DNA of 64,000 nt, from positions 2,936,110 to 3,000,109 of the forward strand of contig JAGTXZ010000021.1 in NCBI GenBank assembly GCA_018398575.1, in the 5' to 3' direction. The notes beneath the pieces were generated by a model. The model did no database searches, had not been told where the DNA came from, and was given only the letters and a program-made list of their open reading frames with translations. Shown in pieces: positions 46,838-58,625 of this stretch; position 1 is the first letter of the stretch, and the number at the start of each line of letters is the position of its first letter. Source of the DNA: Ampelomyces quisqualis. Taxonomy: Eukaryota; Ascomycota; Dothideomycetes; Pleosporales; Phaeosphaeriaceae. The position numbers were made by a program, and so were the translations under genes.

Positions 46838-47449
46838 ATAGGTAAAGGACTTGTAAGCAAGAATAAGAAGAGAGTATACTTGCAATACTCTAGTGCAGCT
46901 ATACAAGTATACCTTATACGCGTACTTTTATACCTACTACTATTATCTAATTCTGCAGACACCTCTAGTATTGTTATTTAACTATACGTACCTAGTCCTT
47001 CTAGAGTAACAGTAATAGGCTGCCTAACTTACAGCTTCTAGAGCTATAATTGTTAGTTTCTCTAGGTTACTAAGGCACAGTTACTCTTTTTTATCCTACT
47101 AGTAATATAACATCCTAACCCTTATTTGTTAGGTGTACTAGCCTAACAACAGAGCAGTACAGCTTAGCGCAACTATTACTACTACCTCTACCTATTAACT
47201 AGCACTATACTAGTTAGCAAAGCTACTAGCTAATACTATACTAGTTAGGCACTCTATTAACTAACAGTTAGCTAGTTACTAACTAGTACAGTGTTAGTAA
47301 GCTAGGACGCTTACTACTACTACATCTACGCTCTACTATTACTTTCTATATTACGTGTAATACAGTTAGTAGTTACAGCTAGTGCTACTCTACTAACGCC
47401 TTACTAGGTTTATATAAGCGCCTTCTACTCTCTTTTAAACTCTAAAAAG
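46838..47449. promoter_or_regulatory. Divergent spacer between RecQ relic and frame B
   Basis: About 600 bp between two divergent decayed frames. It contains an ACTAG palindrome cluster at 47,190-47,295 and a TATA-box candidate (TATATAAG) at 47,411-47,418, oriented toward frame B. Other sequence is RIP-mutated and uninformative. Confidence 0.45.
47190..47295. repeat. ACTAG palindrome cluster 3
   Basis: Words such as TTAACTAGCACTATACTAG, TAATACTATACTAGTTAG and GTTACTAACTAGTACAGTG recur with short spacing. They match the clusters at 33,785-33,905 and 35,840-35,900 in sequence and spacing. Confidence 0.55.
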
Positions 47450-49051
47450 ATATTGTCTGCAATCCTTGTAGTTTTAGAGGTTTTTACAGATTAATATTAC
47501 TACAGCCTTTTGTTCTATACTTCTATAATAAACACTCTAGATATACTATTCTAGACAGGCGTTAGGAGCTAGCTCTTAAATACTCTAGAAGAGAAGCAAG
47601 CTGTGCGCTTCTTCTAGAAGCTTAGCAGCTAGCGTATGCTGTAGCTCTAGGATTCTAATAACTCTAATAAATCTGCATTTATTACTGCAAGCCTAGTAGT
47701 AGCCCTGTAATAGATATATAGGAAAGCTACTAAGAAAGATATAATCGCGTACGTTTGCAAGCAATCTGCGCTACCTAAGAAGAAAAGAGGTATAGTTACA
47801 TCTTCTAAGAAAAGGGCTAAGCACGTGTACACGTCTACGTCTAAGAACTGCTGCGCTAACGCTACTTAAGAAGTAGCTACTAAAGAGGTTTATTAATCTA
47901 TATAGCACAACTTACAAGAGGCTAAGGCTAACGCACACAATAAAGATGCCTTTACACTTAAGTAAGCCTAGTAGCTTTAGTTTGCCTATAAGTAACTAGA
48001 AGCCTAGGCAGCTAGAATATATATTATAGGTAAGGCTGTTTAACGCGCAATAACAGTAGGGAATGCTAAGGCCCTACGTAACTTCTGGCTTTTGCTGTAG
48101 TACTAGTAAGCGTCTTATACAGCTCTGCTAGCGTTGTCCTAGGCAATAGTATTGTTAACTAATAGCTAGTCTGTAGCCTAAGCTAAAACCCTGCGCGTAT
48201 TACGTAACAAGAGTGCTAGCAATTGTGCCTACTATTATTATCTTTACGTTAAGAGTGCAAAGCAGCTTAGTGTAGGACTAGGTATTATTAGGCGCTTTTA
48301 TGCAGCACAGCTACGCAAGGCGTATAACCTACGCATCTATTATAAAGTATAGCCTAAATACGTACTGCCTATTAGCTAAAAGTGTAAGGCAGAGATTTAA
48401 GTAGAATTATATCTTGCAGTGCAGCTATAGGGCTCTATACAGTATAGTAACTGTAACTTTAAAACGTTTTAGCGCACTCTAAGGCATAGTAAGCGTTAGC
48501 TAGCACTAGAAGCTAGCTTTAGCTATAGTATCTTTACGTTGTTGCTAAAGTTGTAGGTGCCTAACACGTTTCTTAAGCGTACACTAACTAATAAGCTGTT
48601 TTTACTATAGGTGCGCTTACTGTATACCTATAGCTCTCTTATTATACGCATAGTATATAATATTATAATACTTGTTGCGCTCTTTACTAATAACAAACTA
48701 CTACCTACTTACCTTACCTAACTTAAACTACTTCTATTAGAATTAGCAGATATAGACAGACTAACAGAGCCTCTTACTAATCTACTAGTTAAAGCTAAAC
48801 AGTATTCTTAGGTAAAGAAAGTTCTGCTAGAAGATTAAGAGGACAAAGATAGCAAGTAGGCTAAGTTAGGTGCAGAAGAAGAGAAAGTAGGAAACAAAAA
48901 CGCGCGCTAGCTTTTTCTTACGCAGGCTAATAACAAGTTATATACAGATAGTAACCTAGATTCTTCTGCCTAGGAGGACTTTGCAGAGGTAGTAGATTTA
49001 GAGTTTAAAGATAACTTGTTAAGTAATAACCTGTTGCATACACTCCTTTAA
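47450..49051 (+). pseudogene. RIP-decayed frame B, basic then acidic protein, unknown
   Basis: A plus-strand frame stays in one phase from 47,453 to the stop at 49,049-49,051 with only TAA/TAG interruptions. It probably began at an ATG now read as ATA at 47,450 (inference). The first 150 or so codons include a Lys/Arg-rich patch, LPKKKRGIVTSSKKRAKH, that looks like a nuclear localisation signal. The middle reads LSVGLGIIRRFYAAQLRKAY. The last 100 or so codons are acidic (LGAEEEKVGNKNA, EDFAEVVDLEFKDNLL). I recognise no family. It is divergent from the RecQ relic and shares its upstream region. Confidence 0.45.
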
Positions 49052-49735
49052 GTCTAGTAGCTATAGTGCTTGTTATTAAAGATCTTTTGCCTCTGCAATT
49101 TTTCTGCTACCTTATTAGCACTATAGCCTAGCAGATTACTAAGAAACACCTTCCTCCCCTATTAAAGACTAATTCTTCTTACTTAGTAGGGCTTAAGCTT
49201 GTATAAGGAGGATGTAATCCTTTAGTATAGATATAAAGTTCTAATACATAGTAACTGCGCAAAGGCTAAGTACAACAGTACCTTTATAGATAAGCCTGCT
49301 CCTACAGCCTGTTAGTAGAGTAGTAATTAAGCAGAGATTGTTGCAATAAGAATAATAGTAAGAATTCTTTTTTTGCCTTATCTTAAAGCTAGCTATTACT
49401 GTAATATATTACTGCAGCGCAACGCAACGTTACTTCTATCTTACGCAGCGTATACTAATTAACAAGCTATCTACTACTATCCTATAAGATAGCGCGTGCA
49501 CATATTAGTTACTGCCTTAGAAACATTAGGCCTTATGTCTCTATCTATAAACTATAGCTACGCATATAAGCGTTATACAGAGAGAACTTCTACTATAGGC
49601 AAGAATTCTCTACACTTAATTTATATAGTTAAGGAGAGGTAAAAGTTAAGTAAAATACTACTATTATCTTCTAACCTTCTATGCAAACAACTGCGTCTCT
49701 ACACTTCTCTAACTTCTATGTACTTTACTTAAAAC
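49052..49735. other. Decayed spacer, no feature recognised
   Basis: RIP-mutated sequence between frame B and the 106-bp repeats. The only notable point is GC-rich words related to the repeat core at about 49,410-49,450 (TACTGCAGCGCAACGCAACG and TTACGCAGCGTATAC). Confidence 0.45.
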
Positions 49736-50560
49736 ATATTACAGTATAGTGCAGCGCATTTCTTAACACTGTTTATTACTAATTCTATATATTTCTATAA
49801 GAGACTTATTGCAGCGTAGCGCAGCGCATCTCTTAACTACTATTATTACTAGTTTTATATATTTCTCTAAGAGACGTATTATAGTGTAGCGTAGTACATC
49901 TTCTTCTATACTATAGCGTAGCGCAGCACATCTTATAACTTCTATTTATTACTAGTTCTATATATCTCTACAAGAGACGTATTGCAGCGTAGCGCAGCGT
50001 ATCTTCTTCTTATACCTATTGTAGCGTAGTGCAGCGTATCTCTTAACTATAATTATTACTAGTTTTCTATATTTTAACAAGAGACGTATTACAGCATAGT
50101 GTAGCGTATCTTCTTCTTTACCTATTGCAGCATAGTGCAGCGCATCTCTTTACTATAATTATTACTAGTTCTCTATATTTCTACAAGAGACGTATTACAG
50201 TGTAGCGTAGCGTACCTTCTTCTCTACCTATTGCAGCATAGTGTAGTACATCTCTTAACTATAATTATTACTAGTTCTCTATATTTCTACAAGAGACGTA
50301 TTGCAGTGTAGTATAGTGTATCTTCTTCTATACCTATTACAGTATAGTATAGCGTATCTCTTAACTATAATTATTACTAGTTCTATATATTTCTATAAGA
50401 GACGTATTGCAGCGTAGCGTAGCGTATTCTCTTCTATACCTATTATAGCGTAGTGCAGTGTATCTCTTAACTATAGAGTTAGAGTAACTCTAATCTCTTA
50501 ACTACTATTATTACTAGTTCTATTTATTTCTATAAGAGACTTATTTCTATATAGTATAGT
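49735..50560. repeat. 106-bp tandem repeat array
   Basis: The marker GAGACGTATT (or GAGACTTATT) occurs at 49,801, 49,871, 49,974, 50,081, 50,187, 50,293, 50,399 and 50,535. The central copies are 106-107 bp apart. Each carries a core near TTGCAGCGTAGCGCAGCG followed by TATCTCTTAACTA and ACTAGTTCTATATATTTCTA. The core resembles that of the 145-bp repeats at 36-39 kb, while the rest of the unit differs. Confidence 0.88.
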
Positions 50561-51507
50561 ATATCTTCTAGTTAGTACTAGCTATATATAGTATTACCTG
50601 CTTAGTAGTATAATATTTTATATTTCTTTTATATAACCTGTTTCTACTTAGAAGCTATATAGAGTAAGTAGAAGATTTTAAATAGAAAGTATTATAAAGA
50701 ATAGTAAAGAGCCAAGCGTTATACTTACTATAGACAAAATTCCCTAGCTTAATCTAGTAATCTACTATCCAAGAAGTACTAAAAACTAGAAATAGAAAGA
50801 AAAATCTTAGAACTCTATTTAAGTTTACTTCTTAAAAGCTTAGTAAAGTTAGGTTACTAGGTTAAAGTAATATACCTCTTAGAATAAATTAGCGTATATA
50901 CCTACTAGATAGCGTTAGAGCTAAATGATACCTAAAATTAGTCTAGCTTAAAAAAGGCCTTACGTAATATAGTAGTAGATAGACGTACTAGATCTTACCT
51001 ACTAGAGTTACACCCTACTATTACTTACGTATTCTAATAGCTAGAGAAATAATTTAAACTAGTTAAAAATAAGTTGTTTTATTGTATTTAACTTAGAGTA
51101 GTAAAGAAAAAAAATAGTATAAGCTATTATGTATTAGACTCTATTTATAGTTTTAGTTAGCTAAGAAAATTAGCCTTAGTAGCTTCTTAGAAAGAGAATT
51201 AGAGTAAATAGTTTGCTATAGAAAAGAGTAAGAGTTCTTGTAGTATATAGTAGGCTTACCTTTATATAGTTAACTTACCTTTAGAAGAATAATAGTAGCG
51301 TAACAGAGTAGAAACTACTATTATAGTATTTGTAGCTTTTTACTTAAAAACTAGAGCTATATAAAGGGTTACAGTTTCTAGTATTAGAATAGAAGAAATC
51401 TGTAGGTAGTAAGAGATAAGGTGTATAGCAAGGTACGCTAAGATTACCTAATAGCTGTTATTCCTTTTTAAGTAAACAACATTATATTGTAAGAAAAGCA
51501 ATATGCC
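50560..51507. other. Decayed spacer 3' of the SNF2 relic
   Basis: About 950 bp of RIP-mutated sequence with no frame or motif I can support. It may contain the 3' end of the SNF2-like gene if the TAA at 51,508 is a mutated Gln codon. Confidence 0.4.
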
Positions 51508-54500
51508 TTAACAGGTTATAATATTTTCTATCTACGCTACTTAAACTGTAAAGCTCTCTACTAGCGTTTCTAGTAGCAATGTTGTTCTCTTGCTAATTAG
51601 CCTATAAACTAACCTATCTAACTAGACTTCTTGCTTAATAAACTAGGGATTGTTAGCTATGCTATCTAATCTAGTATTTGTAGCGCCTGCTCTTAGTGCT
51701 GCCTTACTACTACATACCTTTATCTAGTAAGCCTTAATTAAAGATGCCTTGTTATAAAGAACAAGTACTATAACTATAGGTTTAAGTTAACTCTTGCACT
51801 ATAAACAGCTGTATGCTTGCTTAAGCGTAGAATAGTAGGCTATTAGCTTTATAAAGATTACAACGCTCGCTTGCTATAGGTTTACAAACTCTCTAGCACT
51901 TTTCTGCGTTGCAACTATAATCTAGAGGTTTTTGTTAGAGGTAAAATGTTTAGTAGCTTTAGTCCTCTTAATAGCTATATTTTCTACTATGTATAGGAGG
52001 AACTAGCCTGTAAAATAACTTGCTACTATTTGCACTACTATAGCAAGAGTATTTAGATAGTCTACTATAACTAAGACCTTAACCTATTTACTCTAATTGT
52101 GCTAGCATACCTTGTTACTATAACCCTGTAAGCGCGCCTTTAACTCCCTTAGCTTATAGGCAGTTTTAATATAGCTCTCTTAAAACACTTTTAGAAGTAG
52201 GCCTATTATCTTCCTATCCTTTATCTAGCTCTGTACAATTTAGTTTAACTTTATAAACCTAACACTGTTAGAATTAGAACTAGCTGCATATATAGCTACA
52301 GCCTAGTAGACTACTAGAAGCGCTATAGTTGCTGCGCTAACTATAGTAAAGTAGTTAGTTATAGACTGTAGCAAAATTCTCTCTAGTTTTAGGAACCTTT
52401 TACTAGTGCGTTCTATTTTAGACTACTACTTATCTACATTCTCTTTGTATTAGTAGTAGATCTTAGCAAGAATACCTGCTTTGTATTTAAGCACTATCTT
52501 ACGTTCCCCTTTTTTAGGCGTATAGCTAATATACTATACGTTAAGAGCTGCGTCTACTACTGCTAGCACGTTACTATTATGCTATTAAGTATTGTTATTG
52601 CGCTGCATTTAAAATAGTAGGAGTAGTTACTTAAGCGCTGTGTAAATATAGCCTAACTGTAGCTTCTACTTATCCTAGGTAAATTTAGATATAGTAGCCT
52701 TCGCGCTGTCTAGATTCTCTGTTAGCTACTAATAGTCCCTTTCTAGCGATTAGATAAACTTGTAGTCTACTACTCTATCTTTGTTTTCTTTAGGCGCGAG
52801 CAGACGCAGCTTATAGTTCTTTAACCAATCTTTATAGCCTAGTGCCTACGCTATAAAGCGCAACTAGCTTATAATTCTCTTGTAATCTAGAGTGCTAGTT
52901 AAGCTCTAGACAGCTAGCTAGACAGAAGACAAAGTATAATACTAGTTGCGCAGCTCTTTTAGCCTAAACAGAAACTTTTTTGCTATAATCTAGTAGTAGC
53001 ACTTATCTATAATCAAGCAACTAACTACTGCAGTACTTAGTTATTCTTTTACTGTCTTTGCTACTGTACTATTAGCTAGTGTGCACTGCGCTTCTTAAAC
53101 TATTATAAAATTAGCTATAATAGTTGCAAGACTATTCTAGGTTGTAACAATTCTTACGCGCTCTGCTAACGCTCTAGCTATAATATAGTTATTATTGTCT
53201 AGCACAGCGCCTAACTACGTACATTGCTACGTACTACTCTTTATAACTAGAAGTTTACTCTACTTAACTATATAGCTAGCGCACGCTGTAATCTTAGTTA
53301 ACAAAAGTTATATCTAGTTACCTAACTTGCCCTAACTATCTACGTGCAGAGTAATTCTTATAGTACGCAGGCTTCTAACAAGAGTACTACTCTTTAGCAT
53401 CTTTATAGCGTTACTAGAGAAGGCACCTATACTTACTAGTAGCGTAATAATGTAAGTAAGATGTTAAGGCCTTGTCTTATAGTAGAGTTTAAGGTAGGCC
53501 TTTAGCTTACAAAAGTATTATAGAGGTTAGATTTAGCTATAAGTAGTATTTTCCTTAGCTTCCTGCGCTAAATGTACAGTAGTATTATTTTTATGCTACG
53601 TAGTTGTTACCTTCTTTATATTTATAGTATGCAGATATTAGCTATATACTAGGCTAATAGCCTAAGACGTCTTACCCTAACTAGGTAGGTCTGCAAGAAC
53701 TCTTTTGCCTACAGCGCTATACTCTTGTGCAAAGAACTATACAATAAAGTTAAGTTAGTAAGGCTTAAAAGTAAAACCTAACTATGTCTCTAAAAAAGTA
53801 CTAGTTTCTATTAGCCTACTAGCTAGGTATACCTTAAGTACATTAGGTTTGTTAAGCTATAGAAATATATAGCGTATGTAATTAATTATAGTCTAATCTA
53901 CGTATACTAGCTTTTAGCCTAGTATAGAATTATTCTAAAGCGTCTAGGTAGGCATTGCGTTAGTCTCCTTGTCTAGATCTACTGTGTTGCTGTTAGCGTT
54001 CTATAGAAGGTTATCTATGTCTTATTCTTTTAAAGAGCTACTTTTTAAACTAGGCAAAGCCCTACTATTGTTAGGCAGAGACTTAGTTTACTGCTGTTAG
54101 TAGCTATATGCATTCTACTCTTCTAAGGACTGTGCATTATTAACTATTAATGTATTGTTATAGGCAGTATTACTAGCGCCTTAGAGCCTAAAAGAATCTA
54201 CTCTAAACCTACTATAGTTTGTAGCTAGCATAGCTATACTTATACAAAGGTTTACGTAGAACAGGGCAAGGTCTTTCTATTGTCTTAATAGGTTATAATT
54301 ACTTGCATCTATGTTACTTTAGGTTAGAGTAGAGCTAGAGAGTTAGCTATTATTTAGAATAACAGAAGAAAAGTTTGTGTTTCCTACTAGCGTGTTGCTG
54401 CTATAGACTAGTAGAGAATCTACTTTATCTCTTAGGGCTAAGTTGCTACTAAAAGGAGTAGTCTTGTCTACTAGCACGTTGTTAGCTATAGATAGAGGAA

Positions 54501-57340
54501 CAGCCTTACTATCTAGCGTAAAGCTACTAGTATCTACTATAGGGTTTGCTGTATTAGCTAGCGTATTACTGCTATGCAAGAGGTTAGCAATAGGTGTGTC
54601 TGCAGGCATAGAGGCGCTTATCTTAGTTAGAAGAGAATCTGCCTTATCTCTTAGGGCTAAGTTGCTACCAGAAGAAGTAGCCTCTTCTACTAGCACATTA
54701 TTAGCTGTAGGTAGAGAAATAGCCTTACTGTCTAGCGTAAAGCTGCTAGTATCTGCTATAGGGTTTGCTGTATTAGCAGGCGCATTGCTGCTATGCAAGA
54801 GGTTAGCAATAGGTGTATCTACAGGCATAGAGGCGCTTATCTTAGTTAGAAAAGAATCTACCTTATCTCTTAGAGCTAAGTTACTACTAGAAGGAGTAGC
54901 CTTGTCTACTAGCACGTTGTTAGCTGTAGATAAAGGAACAGCCTTGCTGTCTAGCGTAAAGCTACTAGTATCTGCTATAGAGTTTACTATATTAGCTAGC
55001 GTATTACTACTATACAAGAGGTTAGTAATAGGTGTGTCTGTAGGCACAAAAGCGCTTATCTTAGTTAGAAGAGGATCTGCCTTATCCCTTAGAGCTAAGT
55101 TACTACTAGAAGAAGCAGTTTCTTCTACTAGCACGTTATTAGCTGTAGGTAGAGAAATAGCCTTACTATCTAGCGTAAAGCTGCTAGTATCTGCTGTAGA
55201 GTTTACTGTGTTAGCAGGCGTATTACTGCTATGCAAGAGGTTAGCAATAGGTGTGTCTGTAGGCATAGAGGCGCTTATCTTAGTTAGAAGAGAATCTGCC
55301 TTATCCCTTAGGGCTAAGTTGCTACCAGAAGAAGTAGCCTTATCTACTAGCATGTTGTTAGCTGCAGATAGAGAAATAGCCTTACTATCTAGCGTAGAGC
55401 TGCTAGTATTTGCTATAGGGTTTGCTATGTTAGCTAGCGTATTGCTGCTATGCAAGAAGTTAGCAATAGGTGTGTCTGCAGGCACAAAGGCGCTTATCTT
55501 AGTTAGAAAAAGATCTGCCTTATCTTTTAGAGCTAAGTTACTACTAGGAGGAGCAGCTTTTTCTACTAGTATATTATTAGCTATAGGTAGAGAAATAGCC
55601 TTACTGTCTAGCGTAGAGCTGCTAGTATCTACTATAGAGTTTACTATGTTAGCAGGCGCATTGCTACTATGCAAAAGGTTAGTAATAGGTGTGTCTGTAG
55701 GCATAGAGGCGCTTATCTTAGTTAGAAGAGGATCTACCTTTAGCCTTAGCGTAGACGCCTTCTTACTTAAAGGAAAAGATCTAGCTATGCCTAAATTGCA
55801 TTTGAATTACTATGCTAGACTTTCTAAATTGTCTGCTATACTCTATAGCCTTGCTATAGTTTGTTCTGCTAAAATAGTATAGATAGTTCTAGCTGCGCCC
55901 TGCTATTTAACTAAGAAAGAATTAGGTAGTAGTAGTTAGTTAGATGTATTAGCTATCTAGATGCACGCTACTAAGTAGTAGAAGGCTAGAAGTCTATAGT
56001 TAACTTTGTTTACCTACTGTAAGCCTTAAACATAGTTTTACTTTCTAGCTAAACCTTTGCCTTTACTATTAACCTGTACCTGTTATAGGCATTTGTTATA
56101 TAAGAAGCTCTAGATTATAGAAAGGTACTATAACTAAGAGAAGGACAAATTACTCTAATACTTACTGCTTAAGTTAATAACAAGCCTATACCTGTCTTTT
56201 AGGTAGAAAGAGACTACTACCTAGTAGTTTTTGTCTAGACACAATAGAAGTAAGACACGCTCTATAACGCTAGTAGTAAGATTATTTTTATAGCTAGCTA
56301 GGCAAGCGTATAACTAGGAGTTAAAGAGTTATATAGTATCTAAGAGCAAAAGCAGTACGCTATCTAGTCTAGGTTTAATCTTTAGAAAGAAGTCTAACAC
56401 GTTACTACTATACTAGGCATTAACGCTATGTTTAGGATATCTAGCAATATATGTAATACTATTTATAGTAACAAAAGTGCAGGTATTAGCGTACAGGTAA
56501 ATATCTGTAATATGCTTATTAGAGAATTCTTTCTTTACCTATGTCTTAAATGCCTTAAAATACTGCAAGGAAGCTAAGTTAGCTTTAATAGCATTGTACT
56601 AGGTTGTTATTCTGTTATTTTTAATATATTAGTTGTTCTTAAGTGCAGGCCTAGCCTATAATCCTTTGCTGTAGTTGTTGCTAGAGTTAACATCTATAAA
56701 ATTAATGTTATTTCTATAGTTATTATTAAACTTTCTAGTTTTTATGCAGGTCTAGTTATGTCTTTAGATTTTACTAGATGCGCGTCGCTTAAGCGCGTTC
56801 CTGTAATGTACCTAACGCATGTAGTTAACTTCTGTATCTAAAGGTTTACTTAAAAACATTTTGTTTTCTAACTCTTCTATCTGCCTAGTAAACTAGGCAT
56901 TGCAGTTAGAGTTGCCTTAGCAAGCTGCTAGGTAGCGTCTAGGCTAGCTAAGTAAGACTGTAGTATTAGCGCCTTTGTTTTCTATTACGTCCTTAAAGGT
57001 AGTTTATAAGCTAGTATTCTTACAGATAGTAAAGTGCTGTATTGTCTAAGGGCCTATATATAGTAGCTGGTTAGTATAGAGTAGGTTACGCTAACTTATA
57101 ATACTTATAACAGTAGTTAAAAGCTTGCTCTAGGATAACTAAAGCGTTCTATAGTTATCTGCCTCTGTAAGCGTACTTAGCTTCTAACACTGCAGTACTT
57201 CTCTATTAAACTTGTCTTTAAAAACAATCTATGCCTACCTTAGCTATAAGTCTTAAATAGTTAGCAACGTACGTACTAAGAAGATAGATAGATAGTATAG
57301 TAGTAATAGCTGTAGCTTTGTAGAGGGCTGTAAGATCTCT
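51508..57340 (-). pseudogene. SNF2-family ATPase with 73-residue repeats, RIP-killed
   Basis: One minus-strand frame (same phase at 56,815, 54,343, 53,665, 52,516, 52,054, 51,508) covers about 5.8 kb, more than 1,900 codons. The N-terminal part reads FKDKFNREVLQ, STLTEADNYRTL, YLAACQGNSN and RQIEELENKMFLSKPLD. It continues through HITDIYLYANTCTFVTINS to the six-copy 73-residue array (54,343-55,740). The motor follows: LADLPS.GKTS.AISLVYS at about 53,697-53,640 is SNF2 motif I (LADEMGLGKT type), with one TGG/CAA-type stop. GAVLDNNNYI at 53,186-53,205 is the decayed DEAH-type motif II. VKVLVIVDYL (about 52,060) and IIVATQKSAREFVNLQQA then VVIFI (about 51,930-51,860) form the C-terminal helicase lobe. 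Stops are TAA/TAG; no frameshift was noticed. The start is not defined; S/T-rich sequence up to 57,570 could belong to it. SNF2 identity rests on motif order read by eye. Confidence 0.72.
54343..55807 (-). repeat. Six in-frame 219-bp (73-codon) repeats within the SNF2 relic
   Basis: The marker AGGTTAGCAATAGGTGT recurs at 54,581, 54,800, 55,019, 55,238, 55,457 and 55,676, exactly 219 bp apart each time. On the minus strand each unit encodes 73 residues of the form MPxDTPIANLLHSSN..AN..ANPIxDTSSFTLDSKAx.L..ANNVLV.....SSNLALRDKxDSLLTKISAS; partial units flank the array. The frame is fully open for 453 codons, in contrast with everything around it. The unit contains no Gln or Trp codon, the main source of RIP stops. 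The mirrored plus-strand frame (54,443-55,882) is also open but has no independent support. Confidence 0.85.
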
Positions 57341-58625
57341 ACTCTTTATAGTGTAGGTAGAGTTAGATCTAGTAGCGCTGCTGCTAGTGTTAGAACTAAA
57401 GCTATTAGCGCTAGTATTAAAAACTACGCAGCTAACGCATGTGTTAACGCTAGTAGTGCTACTACTAGTGTTATAACTACAGTAAATAGCGTAAGTATAG
57501 AAAATTGTGCAGCTAACGCATGTGTTAACGCTAGTAGTTCTACTAGTGTTAGAACTAAAGTAATTATAGCTCTGTTAGTATTAGTTTATATCCTTAATAT
57601 AAGCTATGCTAGGGCCTTAGTCTCTTATACTTAAGGTACTTTCCTCTGTGTTACAGAGTTAAGAGTATGCTATGCTTAGGTCGCGCGTGTGTGCCTTAAC
57701 ACAGCATAAATAGTTAATCTATACTAGAGGTTTTCTAGGTTAAGCTATTAGTGTTAGGCTGTAGCAAAGCTCTTAAGCATAACTAAATTGTAACTTATAA
57801 GGCTAAAGCTAGTAAGTAAGTTAGTGTCTTTGATTTTACAGCTCTTTAGAATTGTGTACTAGCTCTCTTACTAGGCAAAGGCACTAGCTACTATACTGTT
57901 ACAGGACACTATTAGGTAGAAAGCAGAAATACTAGAGTGTGCAATTACGTAGCTGTAAGTAGTACAAGGAGGCGTAAGTTATTATTATATAGTATATTGT
58001 AGCAGAGTAGACTGTAGTCTATACACTATAAATTTAGAGTTATAGTAAAGTAAGAGGGAGCGCAGAAGCGTATACGTAAGAAACAAGAAAAGTTTAAAGA
58101 CTACCTAACCTAGTTAACGCTGTAGTAACAACTAGACAACAGTCTAGTACTATTAAACTCTTATATTAGAAGATGCGTATAACGCAAAAACGCTATATTC
58201 TACTTAACGTACTAATACATTCTAACAGCAACTGCAGCGCCTATCTGCAGCGCCTAGTAGAAGTATATGCTCTTAAAGACAAGAAGCGCGTAAGAGAAAA
58301 CTAGGTTAATAAGAGCAGTAAAGAGCTTAGTAAAGTATAGGCTAAAAGGCAAAGGAATTGTAAAGGCAGGACAGCGCACTAGATAGGTTGTTAACAGACA
58401 AAGCTTACCTAATAGCAAGGCTTTAGAAGCCTTAGCAAAAGAAGCAGTTAGGTAAAGGTAAGCTAGGCTAAGGTAGTAAAGTGCGTAGAGCAGGCTAGAT
58501 TGTTACTTACTTCTCTAATAGATTAGAGTATATACTATAGTTTAAATTTCTTTGCTAGCTGCCTTACTATTCTATTTGCTAAGGTAGTGTTGTAGTTTAG
58601 AGAAGAGAGAGCAGAAACAGTTAGT
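57340..58625. other. Divergent spacer between SNF2 relic and frame D
   Basis: About 1.3 kb of decayed DNA between two divergent frames. It contains an imperfect 83-bp direct repeat (GCAGCTAACGCATGTGTTAA at about 57,429 and 57,512) in an S/T-codon-rich stretch that could be the first exon of the SNF2 relic. No promoter motif survives. Confidence 0.4.

Noticed and set aside
49735..50560. CRISPR-like array
   Set aside because: The repeats are about 106 bp, vary along their whole length and have no unique spacers; this is a eukaryotic tandem satellite.
54443..55882. 479-codon open frame on the plus strand
   Set aside because: It mirrors the six 219-bp repeats. The minus strand is in phase with a SNF2-like motor and N-terminal region, while the plus frame is a Leu/Val/Ala-rich peptide without support.
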